A stretch of DNA of 64,000 nt. Source: Meandrina meandrites (Eukaryota; Cnidaria; Anthozoa; Scleractinia; Meandrinidae). The notes beneath the pieces were generated by a model. That model saw only the letters and a list, made by a program, of their open reading frames with translations, had not been told where the DNA came from and ran no database searches. The stretch is from the NCBI GenBank assembly GCA_963693305.1, contig OY855904.1:36554917-36618916 (forward strand), given 5' to 3'. A program made the position numbers and the translations under genes. Of the stretch, positions 10,440-21,489 are shown piece by piece; positions within the stretch are counted from its first letter, which is position 1; every line of letters starts with the position of its first letter.

Positions 10440-11197
10440 CTATTTTGCGTGCGCTAGGCCAAACCCAAAACCACAGTCCGTCACCAATGCAAACTGCATC
10501 ACTCTTGATGCCAGCTCAACGTCATTGTTTCCTGGGACAAAAGAAATGTAAGTTACATTTAATCGGAGTGTAATCGGAGTCACAGTACATAAGTTATATT
10601 TTTAAACTTACCAGTCGTCAAAAACCTCGCATCATCATACGCTTTTCCTAGATTAACGGCTCCAACAAGCTTGTTCTTGTCCCCAACGCTAACAAACTCT
10701 ATGTCTTCCTATTGGTTGAGATAAAAATATTGATTAATAGGTAGTTCTTGTCTTATTGAGAGAAAGGACAATAAATTTGTAAATTAATATTAGCATTTAA
10801 ACTGCATTTTACCGCATTGGCATCGTGATCACGATGAATATGTTAAAAGTATGTAGAATTAAGAGAGGTCTGTAGAATAGGTCAATTTATAGCAATGTTT
10901 AGCTATTGTTAATGTTTGTTACCATTCAATTCAGTTTTTCTTTAAGAGTGTGCTGTAATTGCCGCGAACGTATGTTATTAACTTATGTCAGTGGAGTACA
11001 TTATTTAGGTCTCTTGCATTTGTCCACCCGTGAATTGTCATTTCATCGAACACTAGCCCAGACCATCGGTGTTCGTCGTTTAGTTTTAAGCGATCTGCTT
11101 CTCTTCGACACCTCTGAATAATATCGGCGTTCCAACCAGATGTAAGCCTCTCTATGGACTCTATGGGCATTTCCGAAGAAATCGAAGACGTGATCAC
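10440..11197 (-). pseudogene. Possible P-element-type transposase exons
   Basis: Three minus-strand blocks look like exons. Block A (11197 to about 10990) contains NDEHRWSGLVFDEMTIH. Block B (10708-10612) has an acceptor after a pyrimidine-rich tract ending AATAG and a GTAAGT donor, and encodes EDIEFVSVGDKNKLVGAVNLG. Block C (10531-10440) has a TTTTGTCCCAG acceptor and encodes GNNDVELASRVMQFALVTD before TAG. The B-C splice keeps phase. 'FDEM' followed by a 'VGAVNLG'-like strand recalls the first catalytic Asp of P-element/THAP9 transposases; this family call is tentative. The donor of block A looks damaged, and a THAP exon occurs separately at 19.8 kb. Confidence 0.4.
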
Positions 11198-11740
11198 CGC
11201 GGTAAAAACGAAGATCGAAAGATTGAAGCGAAGATCTGTAGTTCACCACAGTTCGCGTGATCAAATTGAACACTCAGATATAAAACTGTCAAAACTCGTA
11301 AACACTATACAGAAAATATCCGTAATTTCTGATTTTTGGCATTTGACCACATTTCACTGCGATTTTGACAACTGTCACTGCCAAGAAACCACGTGAAGCC
11401 GTAACAAGGCTAAAAACGACAAAAATACTCAATGTCAGAACCGTGGAAGATTTGCAAAAAATTTTGAAGAAAACGAAGATCATGGGTACCCGTAGAGAGG
11501 CTCAGATGTTAAGTCAATTGAATTCTTGTAATATCTAATGTCATCAGTAAACACAACATACGTTTTCAAAGGTGGTTTCAGAGGGTTTTGTATTGCTTAG
11601 CCTGTGTACCGGAATGTTTTCTTGTTTCTCAAACTTATACTATACGGCCATCTTTTGGTAATCAACTTTTAACATGTTTGGGAAAAACTTAGTGTGGTTG
11701 TAACGTTGTGTTTACTTACATAAAGACACTTAATACTTAA

Positions 11741-11898
11741 GGCCCGGTTTAAAAGTTGCATTTTACATGCGCCGAATCAAATTGCTGAATCAACATGTAA
11801 AATGCGACGTTTAAAACCAAATGTCAATTTATTAATTCAAGTCGTCTCAAATAACTATTATATTGGGCGCCTGTAAAATGCGACGTGTAAACTGGGCC
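11741..11898. mobile_element. 158-bp MITE, TAA-flanked (Harbinger-type)
   Basis: The inverted ends GGCCCGGTTTAAAAGTTGCA and (as the reverse complement of the right end) GGCCCAGTTTACACGTCGCA extend for about 33 bp. TAA lies at 11738-11740 and 11899-11901. A TWA target of 3 bp is typical of PIF/Harbinger. The word aatgcgacgtttaaa recurs inside. A partial copy lies at 39186-39289. Confidence 0.75.
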
Positions 11899-12136
11899 TA
11901 AGAGAAACAAACGAAAGTTGTGACAATGAAGAATTAATTGTTGGAGCAACGACACAAATTATCGAAAAAATCGAATAGCATACGGAAAAGCAGAAAGCGG
12001 AACTCAATATCCAAAATCAGGCAGCGGCACAAAATTGAAGCCCAAAACAGGAGTTCATATTAAGAAAAAGTAAAATAAAGGAATGAATAGAAGTAAGCGT
12101 TTGGCTGTGTAGTTCAATCAAGAAACACGACTTGCC

Positions 12137-12391
12137 TTATACAAGCCTCTTGCTCTCGATGCTTCGAAGTGTCGGGTGTTTCTTGATAATTAATTTCCCA
12201 GGCCCGGTTGTCTTCGGCTTTGCTGTCGAAATTTCCGAAGTGTTTCTTTGGGGTGTCCCAGAGGAGGTTTTGTAGTGGAGCATGCTCTGCTTTCTAGGGC
12301 CGGCACAGGCAGTAATTTTGACCAATTTAGCGAAAATTGCATAAATTGTCCCGGCTACTGGTACCGGCTTTTTACTGCTGTCCATTTGCAA
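12137..12391 (-). other. Short ORF of unknown nature
   Basis: An 84-codon minus-strand frame, rich in Lys, Ser, Thr and Pro, ends inside the left arm of the foldback repeat. I recognise no motif. It could be the tail of an exon or chance. Confidence 0.15.
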
Positions 12392-12641
12392 TAAAATGAA
12401 TTAGAAACATTTTCGCAATGTTTAAGTTTGTTTTTATTCAGTTTTTTTTTTACTTTTTGAAGCGTGTGAGAGCATTTACACAAGGTGTGAATATTAGTAT
12501 TCTATGCATGAGTCAAAACTAAACTCATAGAGCTGCTCTCGCACGCTTCAAATCGTCAAAAAAACTGCATAAAAAAAACTTAAACATTGCGAAAATGTTT
12601 CTAATTCATTTTATTGCAAATGGACAGCAGTAAAAAGCCGA
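12363..12641. repeat. Foldback inverted repeat
   Basis: The arm 12363-12469 (starting cggctttttactgctgtcc) is the near-exact reverse complement of 12538-12641 (ending in ggacagcagtaaaaagccg), with about 70 bp between them. Transcribed, it would form a long hairpin. There is no clear target duplication and no ORF. Confidence 0.75.
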
Positions 12642-13160
12642 TTTTAGGAAGCTTAAATATTTACAATAGCGATTAGCGAAAAAAAAAAAGAATTTTAATA
12701 TGTGGCGTGCTGTGACCGCTGACCGTGGAGCTGGCGGAGGCATGAGCACGAGATTGCTCGCGACAATCTCGCGACACTGCTCGCGTCACGTGTGGAGGAT
12801 TTCTGGAAAAATAGTGAAGAAAGATTCGTTAGTAGCGCAAATGATGTTCGACGAAGCGCAGATGTTCGATGGATTGTCGGCTTGGTTTTCGGCAAGTGTA
12901 CCAACAAGGTTGAAGTCTCAATGGGGTACGTGAGTATTGACTCATTTGACATCTCTTAGACCAAATTGACGCATACTTCTAAATGTAAGCTAAGTAAATT
13001 ATCGTGGGGTTCTTATTTGCATCCTGTTGAATAAAAATAGGGACTATTTAAATATTTCCTATTTTTATTCAATAGGATGATACTTCATTTGTCGTTCCAG
13101 TCCAAGCATTTTAGCGAATATAAAAGGTCAACCAATCACCAATTGCAACAGAAGGTATCT

Positions 13161-14672
13161 CGGTGGTTTCAACCTCGTTCCCAGGGTCTCTCTCTCCCCG
13201 CCCCCAAGAGCGAGAGAACAGAGACCCTGGTTTGGTCTGGTCACGTGTCTGCTAGATTCTAGCAAATTACAAATAAACAACATGGGGGAGGGGCACATAA
13301 GTGTCATGTTTGTCGCTACCTAGCCCAGGGGAGAGTGGAAAGTGTTGTCGGATCGTGCGTGTCCGTGGCGAGTACTTTCGCGATTCTACAACAAATGTCG
13401 AGTTTGTTGACCGTCTCCTAGTGTAAATTCAAATTGCTGCAGGCTGTGTAAATCGGTTGGCGACTTATCCTGCTCAAAGAATATATTTGCAAAAGGAAAT
13501 CGTGCACTGCTCGAAATTATAATAGGGGTGACAGACCTAGACGACTCCTTCGTGACATATGTATATTTGCCGCATTATATTAGATTCGGTGTTTCGGTCT
13601 TTTTGCTTCTCACTTGTTTCTGAAGGGCACTACATGCTCTAGCTCTGTGATTTACCACATGTTTCGCTTGTATGGTTTCATTTGGCTCTGAACCATATAG
13701 CGGCATAATACAACACGCAAAACAGTCAACAAATTTGCGCGTGTGAGATTTCAAATCTTTATTTGAATCATGTGGTGCTAGAACGTAACACAACGTACAA
13801 GGGAGGTAAAACCTAAACATCGAGCTCAAGAGACAAAAAGCTCGATCAAAGTAATGCAATAAGCATAATCTCTACAACACAAAATGTGTCTCTTAAATCA
13901 ACATTTAGCTTTCTCGACGTAAAGCTACAACGGTCTCTGGTGAAGCCGGACAAAGATAAATATGTGCGGATCAGGCATTGCATTTAATGCAAGTAATCAA
14001 CATTTTCACGGAATATTTCAGACCTTGTCCTTCCAAAGCGACCACTTTCACAGCTTTAAGCATATCTTGCAAATAGAAATGAGCCAAAAGAAACCGCATT
14101 AGCGAAACATGTGGCAAATAACAGAGCGAGAGCACGCTGGAGGCGTCAAACGCTATAAACAGGAAAACGTGGAGACCTATGACCTCAAGACATTTGCAAG
14201 GCCACAGTCTTGCGGCTCAATTTAACTTATACTGCCTCCAAGTATTACAATATATAGAACCCTTCAGAAACAAGTGAGAAGCAAAAAGGTCGAAAGACCG
14301 AATTTTATGTAATACGTCAAATATACAAATGTCACGAACTGTAAAATGGCAACATCTCATCGACGATAAATTGCCTCAAGGCACATCACTTGCTTGACCT
14401 TTAAATTTGCGTTCGAATAGATACTATTTGAAATGACAGCCTGAAGGCCGCTATAAAGTATGACACGTAATAGCGGTACGGTCGTAGCACGTATGATAGC
14501 CTAGCTTTGGAATCGACAAAAGACACCGCGACAAAATACTTGATGTTAGAGGACCCCTCCCTGATGTTTTCAATTCTCTGAAAGGCACGTGACCAGACCA
14601 AACCAGGGTCTCTCTTCTCTCGCTCTTGGGGGCGGGGAGAGAGAGACCCTGGGAATGAGGTTGCGGTGGTTT
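13161..14672. mobile_element. Mutator-like non-autonomous element
   Basis: Inverted repeats of 78 bp occupy 13170-13247 and 14586-14663, beginning CAACCTC(G/A)TTCCCAGGGTC and ending at CACGTG. The 9-mer cggtggttt flanks both ends (13161-13169, 14664-14672). Long terminal repeats plus a 9-bp duplication fit Mutator-like elements. Each arm also contains an internal imperfect palindrome (CCAGGGTCTC...GAGACCCTGG). A second inverted pair lies inside (about 13592-13628 and 14261-14295), suggesting a nested or foldback structure. There is no transposase: the ORF at 13575-13859 is unrecognised. Confidence 0.75.
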
Positions 14673-14695
14673 CAGTGCCAAGGCAGCCTGACCGA

Positions 14696-14717
14696 GGGGG
14701 GTGGGGGGGGGGGGGGG
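14696..14717. repeat. G-rich homopolymer tract
   Basis: A 22-bp run is almost all G. Similar G or C runs occur at about 37871-37891, 46063-46080 and 47633-47653. Confidence 0.9.
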
Positions 14718-14724
14718 ACGAGAC

Positions 14725-15300
14725 TAGAGGGAGATGGGGAGCAGATGAATGCCATCTCGACTTATCCCTACATACAGATGTAAACAGAGCTTACAACTTT
14801 GACATCCATGTTATTTTTTTTAAATTTAATAGCATGCGCACTTTATTTAACATTCAATACACAGTAAAACATTATACAGTATTACATTATGTTACGTTAC
14901 GTTGCGTTACAAGAAACAAAGCACTTTACAAGATATTTCCTATAATACACTACTAAATCTTAAATCAAAATAAAATAGACTGTTCACAGCCCTCTATTTT
15001 TTCATGTTTTTTTTTTTGGTCGACGAGCGCGGTGAGAACGGTGAGAGAACTGGATGCCAGCGCAAAACGGAAGAAGCAAGGAGGTGGGGGGTGGGGAGCG
15101 AAAAAAATAAATATTTTTCTTTTGCTCGCTTTGCTCGCTTACCGCCCCCCTCCCCCCGCACGCTCGCGCTCGTTTCCTTTGCTTTTTTGCATTGAAAAAT
15201 CGAGAGGCTGTGGACAGTCTAAAATAAAATGGAAGAGAATTTTGAATAAAGTTAGTGCAAAAGAAAATATTTCGCTAAACACCTTGACAACAATTGAAAA
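14725..15300. other. No gene seen; low-complexity sequence
   Basis: This stretch holds ttacgttacgttgcgttac-type short repeats (14880-14915), a T run (15008-15018) and GC-rich sequence. The ORFs here are overlapping frames of that low-complexity DNA. Confidence 0.4.
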
Positions 15301-16105
15301 TACCGTAAAAACTCGTGTATAAGCCGCACTCGTAGATAAGCCGCACCCCAAAATTTCAAGCACGATTTTGAGAAAAAAATAAAAACTGGCGGATAAATGA
15401 CCAGTTGATTGTGAAAAATCCTGGATTATGTGGAAATTTCAACAATCAATAAAGCTAAAGTTGATTCCTTGAGCCTTTCCCATGTGCAGGATGTACCATA
15501 AACGAGGAAACGCATAAACAGAAAACACTTCAGTCTTACCCAGAATTTTATAGAATAAACATCATTTCTGCCAACTTTGACATTTTTTAATCTTTTTCTG
15601 CCATTCGTTGACAGGTATTTCTTCATTCATCACAGTTTTTACACCAAATTTTGCGTGAACAACGGACATGTAGTCGTTGTGTTCGTGAAAACGTTCGTAG
15701 CTTAGTAACCAGGCACTCGTTTGCACAACTAGTATCCAGGCCCATCGCCAAAAGACACGTTGAACGCCTGGAGGTTGAAAATTGTTCACGGACGAAAAGC
15801 GGGGGTTTCGTCGCTGTTTTGAGGGAAAAAACTTTTTCAAAATGATCAGTCTCTTTGTAATTTTTGTTTGTGAGGATAGTAAAGAGCTGCTTTGTCGCTT
15901 ATATGGAGCAATGTTTCAGTTTTATGTGCAAAAACACCCAGAGGATGCGGAGGATGCAGATGTGAACGATTTACGTGGACCCGCACGGCCGCATCCTGTC
16001 AGATGCCCTGTTTGCATGCAATGGTCTTGTAGATAAGCCGCACCCACGATTTTGAGCCACAAATTTTGGCAAAAAAGTGCGGCTTATACACGAGTTTTTA
16101 CGGTA
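15301..16105. mobile_element. TA-flanked Tc1/mariner-type MITE
   Basis: The ends are perfect 27-bp inverted repeats (15303-15329 and 16077-16103) starting CCGTAAAAACTCGTGTATAA, and both are bordered by TA. The subterminal word tagataagccgcaccc appears as a direct repeat next to both ends (about 15333 and 16031). TA targeting and the 'ataagccgcac' end point to the Tc1/mariner (pogo/Tigger) superfamily. The interior (801 bp) has only small unrecognised ORFs, for example 15562-15840 on the minus strand. Confidence 0.85.
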
Positions 16106-16271
16106 CCTTGGATAAGAAAAGAAACTATACGATATCTATTCAGTTTCAATTTATTTAATCTGTTCTATTTTGTATTTATAAACCATTTTCTTTATGAAGT
16201 CTAAGATCAGTATTGATTCATTTTGAAGTTTTCTTTTGTAAATATAGTAATTGCCCCCGTAGGGTTTTGGC

Positions 16272-17417
16272 CCAGAGGCTAAGGCTGCAACGATACACCG
16301 GTGCACCGGTGAACCGCGATATTTTCTGTCACGATACGAATATCGATATTTGAATGGGATATCGCTGTATCGCAAAACAACAAAATATTTCTCATCAAAA
16401 ATGAAAAATTACTTTACTAACATTCAGAAATTACTGTTTTAATCAGTTTTATGACTCCTTACCCAAGTACAGGCCTTTTTTTAGCCACAGGGCTTCGTCG
16501 TTGCTTAGTATCGCTTCGCATAGTCACGTATTTTTCAAGATGGCGGCACGAAAGCATGCGAAGTTTCAATAAGTTGTCAGCTGACACAGTCTTATGCGCC
16601 CGCAACAAAAACACGCGGTTCGTTCGTCACGTTGGTTCTTTCGTCAAAATGTCTTCCTCTGCAGTTGAGTTACAACTGGCACTGTCCTCTTAAGAGGGGG
16701 GTGAATAGGTTTGCGGATCGACGGATTTGGCCTTAAAATGAGCACGGATTGCGGATTTTTGGGATAGATTAAACGGATTCGCGGATTTCAAAAGTACAGC
16801 GGATCGCGGATTAGCTGAGAATTTTGGCCCGGATTCTGGACTCTTTATGTCAGGAAGTTCGGATCGTATATACCAAAATGAAGTTTGGATCACTTCTTTA
16901 GTCGGCCTTCGTCGGTATGTTGCCGGAATTGTCGCACAAAGAAGCAATAAAACGAAACTTGTTAAAAAAAATTGGTATAAAAACATCATCTACTGTTCGT
17001 TGCAGGATCTTGTAGTAAAACTATACCACACGAACTTTTCAAGTATGTGGATTCGGATTTGGACGAAAATAGTTGTGGATTGACGGATTTGGCCAAAAAA
17101 AATAGCACGGATCGGCGGATTTGCGTACCCCTATTCACCCCACTCCTCTTATAAGTCAAAGGTATGGAAAGACTTTGGATTCAAAGTTTTTTACGATGGC
17201 CAAGGAGTAAGACACTTCTCGTTATATTCTTGTGTTATTTTTTACCATTTGTTAATTGTTATCAATGGAAATTAAAGATTCCAAAGCAGTTTAGTAACAT
17301 TACGTCACTTGTTAGTTGTATGTTATGATGTATCGTATCGTGTATCGTATCGTGACACTTGTACCGAGATATGTATCGGTTGCTAAGAAAATGTATCGTT
17401 GCAGCCCTACCAGAGGC
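16272..17417. mobile_element. hAT-type element, 1130 bp, with a MITE inside
   Basis: The ends are TA(A/G)GGCTGCAACGATAC as 17-bp inverted repeats (16280-16296 and 17393-17409), with a perfect 8-bp duplication ccagaggc outside (16272-16279 and 17410-17417). Eight-bp targets and a 'GGGCTGCAACGA' end are hAT features. 'cgatac' words recur next to both ends. There is no transposase; the ORF 16451-16693 runs into the nested MITE. Confidence 0.85.
16685..17151. mobile_element. Nested MITE with 8-bp target duplication
   Basis: Inserted in the hAT-type element, 16693-17143 has inverted ends sharing GGGGTGAATAGG, followed by gcggatcgacggatttggcc-type words at both sides. The 8-mer tcctctta flanks it (16685-16692 and 17144-17151), so this is probably also a hAT-class MITE. 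The minus-strand ORF 16690-16989 merely reads through the words. Confidence 0.75.
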
Positions 17418-18460
17418 CAAAACCCGAGGAGGCATCATTGTAATCTGCACGTATATACAGTATATATATACATGTAGTATACACAGGAAAAATCTAGATT
17501 TGACCAAAGTGGGTACGCAAATAGTATCGGGAGTTGTGCAGAATGCTGCAAGTGGGTATCGGGAGGTGTGATAAAATTCCCTGTATGGTGATTGGTCAAT
17601 GATGACGCAAGTAAATGATGATTGGGTGATGATGACAACCCAAAGCGTGAGCATGTGCACAGATGACAACAAGTCGCTTTCAAATGTTGATTCCAGTTAG
17701 GTTGCTGTAGTTTCCTTTGAGCTTTAATGACTTCACAAAGTCTAGAAGCCGAAACTTACGCAATTGATAGGATCAAAAACAAGAATAGTACGTACTGGTC
17801 TAGAAATTTCTCTTGTTAGCGTGTTGCGAGCAACTCTTGTTCACTCGTAGGAATGACAGACTCAATCCGAAATTGAGATTTGTCAGTCACAAATCACACT
17901 TTATATGAGGGGTTTGAAAAACTCAGGCCATAACCAAGATATAAAGTAAGCAGCTGCGATAGGTTCCAAGGAAAATTTTTAAAAGAAAACGCAAGCATTG
18001 AAACTCGCAGAGAAGTGAGAAAGTTTCCACTTGAGACATACATATATAACTAGCCAGCTGTCGATCCAGTGCTTTCAGCTTTTGGGCGGAACATCATTAC
18101 ATTAAATTAAAAAAAAGTCAAGTGGTAGAAATAAAATATAAAAGACTCGATCAGTCTCCAGGCATTTAAGTAAAATTTGTAACTGAGACTTGTCAAGAAA
18201 GAAAGAAAATTCAAAAGAGTTCTTGAGATAATCAAATCTCACGGCAGGCGCTTCCATTGACAGAGGTCAGCTGTCAAGTTTGTAATTGTTGCTTGAGCTC
18301 CCAGGCCTAATATATTGAAACAAAAAAATCTGAATTTAACAGCTGGTCTAAATTGGTAGTTTTAAAATGTTTGAATTTGAATATTACCAAGGTTTATCCT
18401 CGCTGAGATAACTCATTACAGCAAAAAGCAAAATGATCTCAGGAAGTTGGAGACTCGTTT
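17418..18460. other. No gene seen
   Basis: A tatata-rich imperfect palindrome lies near 17448-17480. The 'ggccaaaaccc' on the right of the hAT-type element mirrors 'gggttttggcc' on its left, so the target was itself a short palindrome. ORFs at 17262-17683 overlap on opposite strands and look spurious. Confidence 0.4.
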
Positions 18461-18467
18461 GTGTAAT

Positions 18468-18560
18468 TAAGGTGGCTCGAAATAGTTTTTTGGCGCGCGC
18501 AGACTGGGTTCTAATATCTCGCGCGCGATTTTTAAAAAACCCACGAAGCAGTGTAAACAA
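18468..18560. repeat. Solo end of a TTAAGGTGGCTCG element
   Basis: The sequence ttaaggtggctcgaaatag resembles the terminus of the element at 301-1175, but no partner end was found downstream. It is probably a truncated or deeply diverged TTAA-type transposon. Confidence 0.4.
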
Positions 18561-18739
18561 TGTGGCGACTGTGATGTGTTTTTGCCTCCTTTCTGGGTGC
18601 CGCTGCAGGGCTCATGGCAAATATTTTAATGGCTTGCTTACATCTATCTGGAATAACTCTGCCTCACCTTCTTCCCTTCTGAAAAAGATCATGAAAACGA
18701 TCGTAGCTTTTTTTGTCGAGTTCCGTATGGATTTCTAGG

Positions 18740-19815
18740 GCTTGGAGGTGTTTTTTGTTCGGTTGTTTGGGGCAGCCTTCATGCAGAATGTGTCGGAGAG
18801 GAAACGTGCTGTGAAAATAAAAACGAGGTAGACGGAAAAACACCTAAAATGCCTCCCTCAAAGATCGATAGTGGTGTAGCAAGTGCGTGACAAGTCTGGT
18901 CACTTTTCGTCATCTGACAAAAATCAAAAGCAAGACCAAAAATATGCCCGAGCACTAGGTGTACTAAAAGGCGATATGGTGAAAAGAAAACGTCATTTTG
19001 ATGGGGAAGAGGAAAGAAAAAACAAGTGACAGCCCAAGTGAAAAACGCGAAGTGTTACAGTGAGATATTTGTATTGTTTCCTTTCAATTTTTGAACCAAG
19101 ACAGGTCACGCGAGGTTTGCAATTGAATGAAACCATAATAAAGAACTTGTTACTTGACTAACTTTTCAGTACCACGAAAATCTTGAAAGAGCTGTTCTAT
19201 CAGGAACACGGATTGTCGATTTTGACGCTAAGCCTATATGAGAAGGCCTAAAGAAATGTTCAAGCTGTCTAAAAGGTATTTTATAATTTTGTGTACACTA
19301 CAAGTATTGTTTTAAAATATTCAATTCAATATACTGTTTGATTTGTAGTTTTGAGAACAATGAAAATAGGCCTTTTGCAACAATTTGTCATGTGACCGAT
19401 TTTCCCTTAGCAACGCCATACTGGAGGGCAAACAATGTAGCTTTTCCTTGGTAACGAACAAAGCGCGAGTGACCGGAACTGTCATTAAGGTGAGATAAAA
19501 GCTTTTTAAATGTTTTCTTTGTTATGATGCCACAGAAAAACACTAAGACAATATCGCTTTTAAAAAGGAATTTTTACATACAGATGAAGTAGTTTCGGAC
19601 TGAATCGGCTACTAAAAGTCGGGCTTCAGGCTCGTGAAGTTTTAGCACGTGCTCACTTGAAGCGACAGTAATGGCGGCGACATATTCAAAATAGCTCAAA
19701 ATATCGCCGTGATTAATTCGAATTTAACGCTATATTCGACTTTATCCTGTACAATATGACTGAAACTCGCCATATTATTCAATTTCATATTATGCAGCTC
19801 ACAGAGAAAAAGATC
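18740..19815. other. No gene seen
   Basis: This is AT-rich, unassigned sequence without recognisable coding stretches. It may belong to the same element as the THAP exon that follows. Confidence 0.4.
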
Positions 19816-19986
19816 ATGTCGGGTAAATACCATTGCTGTGTTCCGGGGTGCAATGCAGACAAACGGTACGACGAGGAGAACAAGCTATCTTTTCACACAT
19901 TTCCGCCAGTCAGTCAGTAAGAAAGAACTCAGAGCTGCCTGGATAAAATTAATAATATCCGTAGAGATACAGGCGAAAATTTTGAG
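19816..19986 (+). pseudogene. THAP-domain exon
   Basis: From ATG (19816) the frame reads MSGKYHCCVPGCNADKRYD and LSFHTFP. After a frameshift it reads KKELRAAWIK, and after another INNIRRDTGENF. The first C-x4-C pair, the FHTFP phrase, the invariant Trp and the 'R..G..F' region are the start of a THAP (C2CH) zinc-binding DNA-binding domain. THAP domains are used by P-element transposases and by host THAP proteins. The exon ends at a GAG|GTAAAT donor at 19987. Two frameshifts within 60 codons show it is dead. The exon with the final Cys/His pair was not found. Confidence 0.7.
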
Positions 19987-19989
19987 GTA

Positions 19990-21200
19990 AATCAACGTTT
20001 ATTATATAAAACGTGTTTATGATGCTGACAGTTTTGTCGTAAAATAGTTCTGTCAATTTGTGCTTAATTTCGGATTACTGACAACACAAGAGTGTGTTCT
20101 AATCATTTTAAAACAACCGATTTCAAAGCTGAGGATAGCAATGGTATCAACTTGAAAAAACTCCCAACGGGACTTGATGATGAAAGGAAAACGACAACAC
20201 AAAAATGATCTGCGCTCCATTTTATTAACTCAATTTGACTCTGTTTTGCTCACTTTGAACACTTGCCACCAAGATGTCGCGACACCGTCTGATTTTGCCT
20301 TGGTTACCGTCGGTAACTGAGTTAAACTATGCCTGATGAGGCGTTCAACTGTTGACAAACCTGGGTTGGCTTTCTTTTGATTTTGCCGTCATTTACTGAT
20401 GTTTACACGATTGAGATTTTTACCTCAGTTAAGTTAAAACAAAACCAAAGTAAACACCTCTCGTGAAAACATGGGGTTAGTTACAATATAACAGTTACAA
20501 TGCATATATAATACAAATAAGAGGATGTACTAAAACGAGGAATAGGGAATGAGAAATTGAAAATAGGAAAACTGAAAATAAAAAATGAAATTCTTTTGCA
20601 ATAAGATTTTGCATACTTAAACTATCTGTAAAAGTTTTAAAAAGAATTCTGAGATTTTTTCCGTTTGATTGTACGTGAATCGTAGGGTGAAGAACTACTG
20701 AATGCATGGGGTGAATCAAAATACAAACTTCAAAGGTCTTATCTTTTCTTTATCCAAGAAAAAATTACTTTTTGCAACTAAAAATAATCAAAGGCCCTTT
20801 GGGCTGTCTCGTGTCTCTTTTCAATATTTTTGTGTCATTTGTGATTTCAGTGTTAAAACGTTAAACCACAAGGTATAGCCTTGTTTTGGTGCTAAGTTTG
20901 TTTTCGTTCTATAAATTTTATAAAATGACTGTTCTTTTATAATTCTTTTTGATGTATTGATGTCTTGTTTCTTTTGTTTTTGTAAAGTTCTCAGGCTCAT
21001 AGGCTAGTTTTTACCAGGTAGTTTTGTTTTGTCTTAAACTCAACCTGACAGTTGCAATTCGCTAAGGGTGCAGAGGATTACAAAGAAGGGGCATTCCAAA
21101 TTAGGAAAAAATAGCTGCCCCCTTTCTTTGTCCGTGGTATATGCTAAAGTATAAGATCAATGTAAGACATTGACTTTGATCAGTAGTAGAGAGTATTCTG
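19990..21200. other. No gene seen
   Basis: This is AT-rich sequence with no recognised coding frame. The minus-strand ORF 20495-20719 is low-complexity. Confidence 0.4.
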
Positions 21201-21204
21201 GTCT

Positions 21205-21460
21205 CGAATTGTCACTATTCGTTATCGTCGCTATTTAGGACTATTCATCACTATTTGCAACTATTCGTTAGTATTTGGAACTATAGTATTTGTCACTTTT
21301 CGTTACTATTCGCCACTATTCAACTACTATTCGCTACTAGTTGTCATCATTCACGACTTACGACTTGTATCAGGTTGTGTATATTGGACATGGATGACTT
21401 ATCACATACTATTCGCGACTATTCGGTCAGTATTCGTACTATTCGCGACTATGTGCTATT
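21205..21460. repeat. Degenerate actattcg word array
   Basis: The words actattcg, gtcactattcg and tactattcgcgac recur more than fifteen times with variable spacing. It directly precedes the tetratricopeptide pseudogene and belongs to the short-word array type seen elsewhere in the window. Confidence 0.75.
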
Positions 21461-21489
21461 CGATTTTTCCAGACATCTATTTAGACCAA

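Noticed and set aside
12700..12952. Pair of opposite-strand ORFs as a gene
   Set aside because: They overlap on both strands over a GC-rich stretch, with no known motif or splice sites.
20333..20360. CTGATGAG as a hammerhead core
   Set aside because: No GAAA at the right distance and no closing stems.
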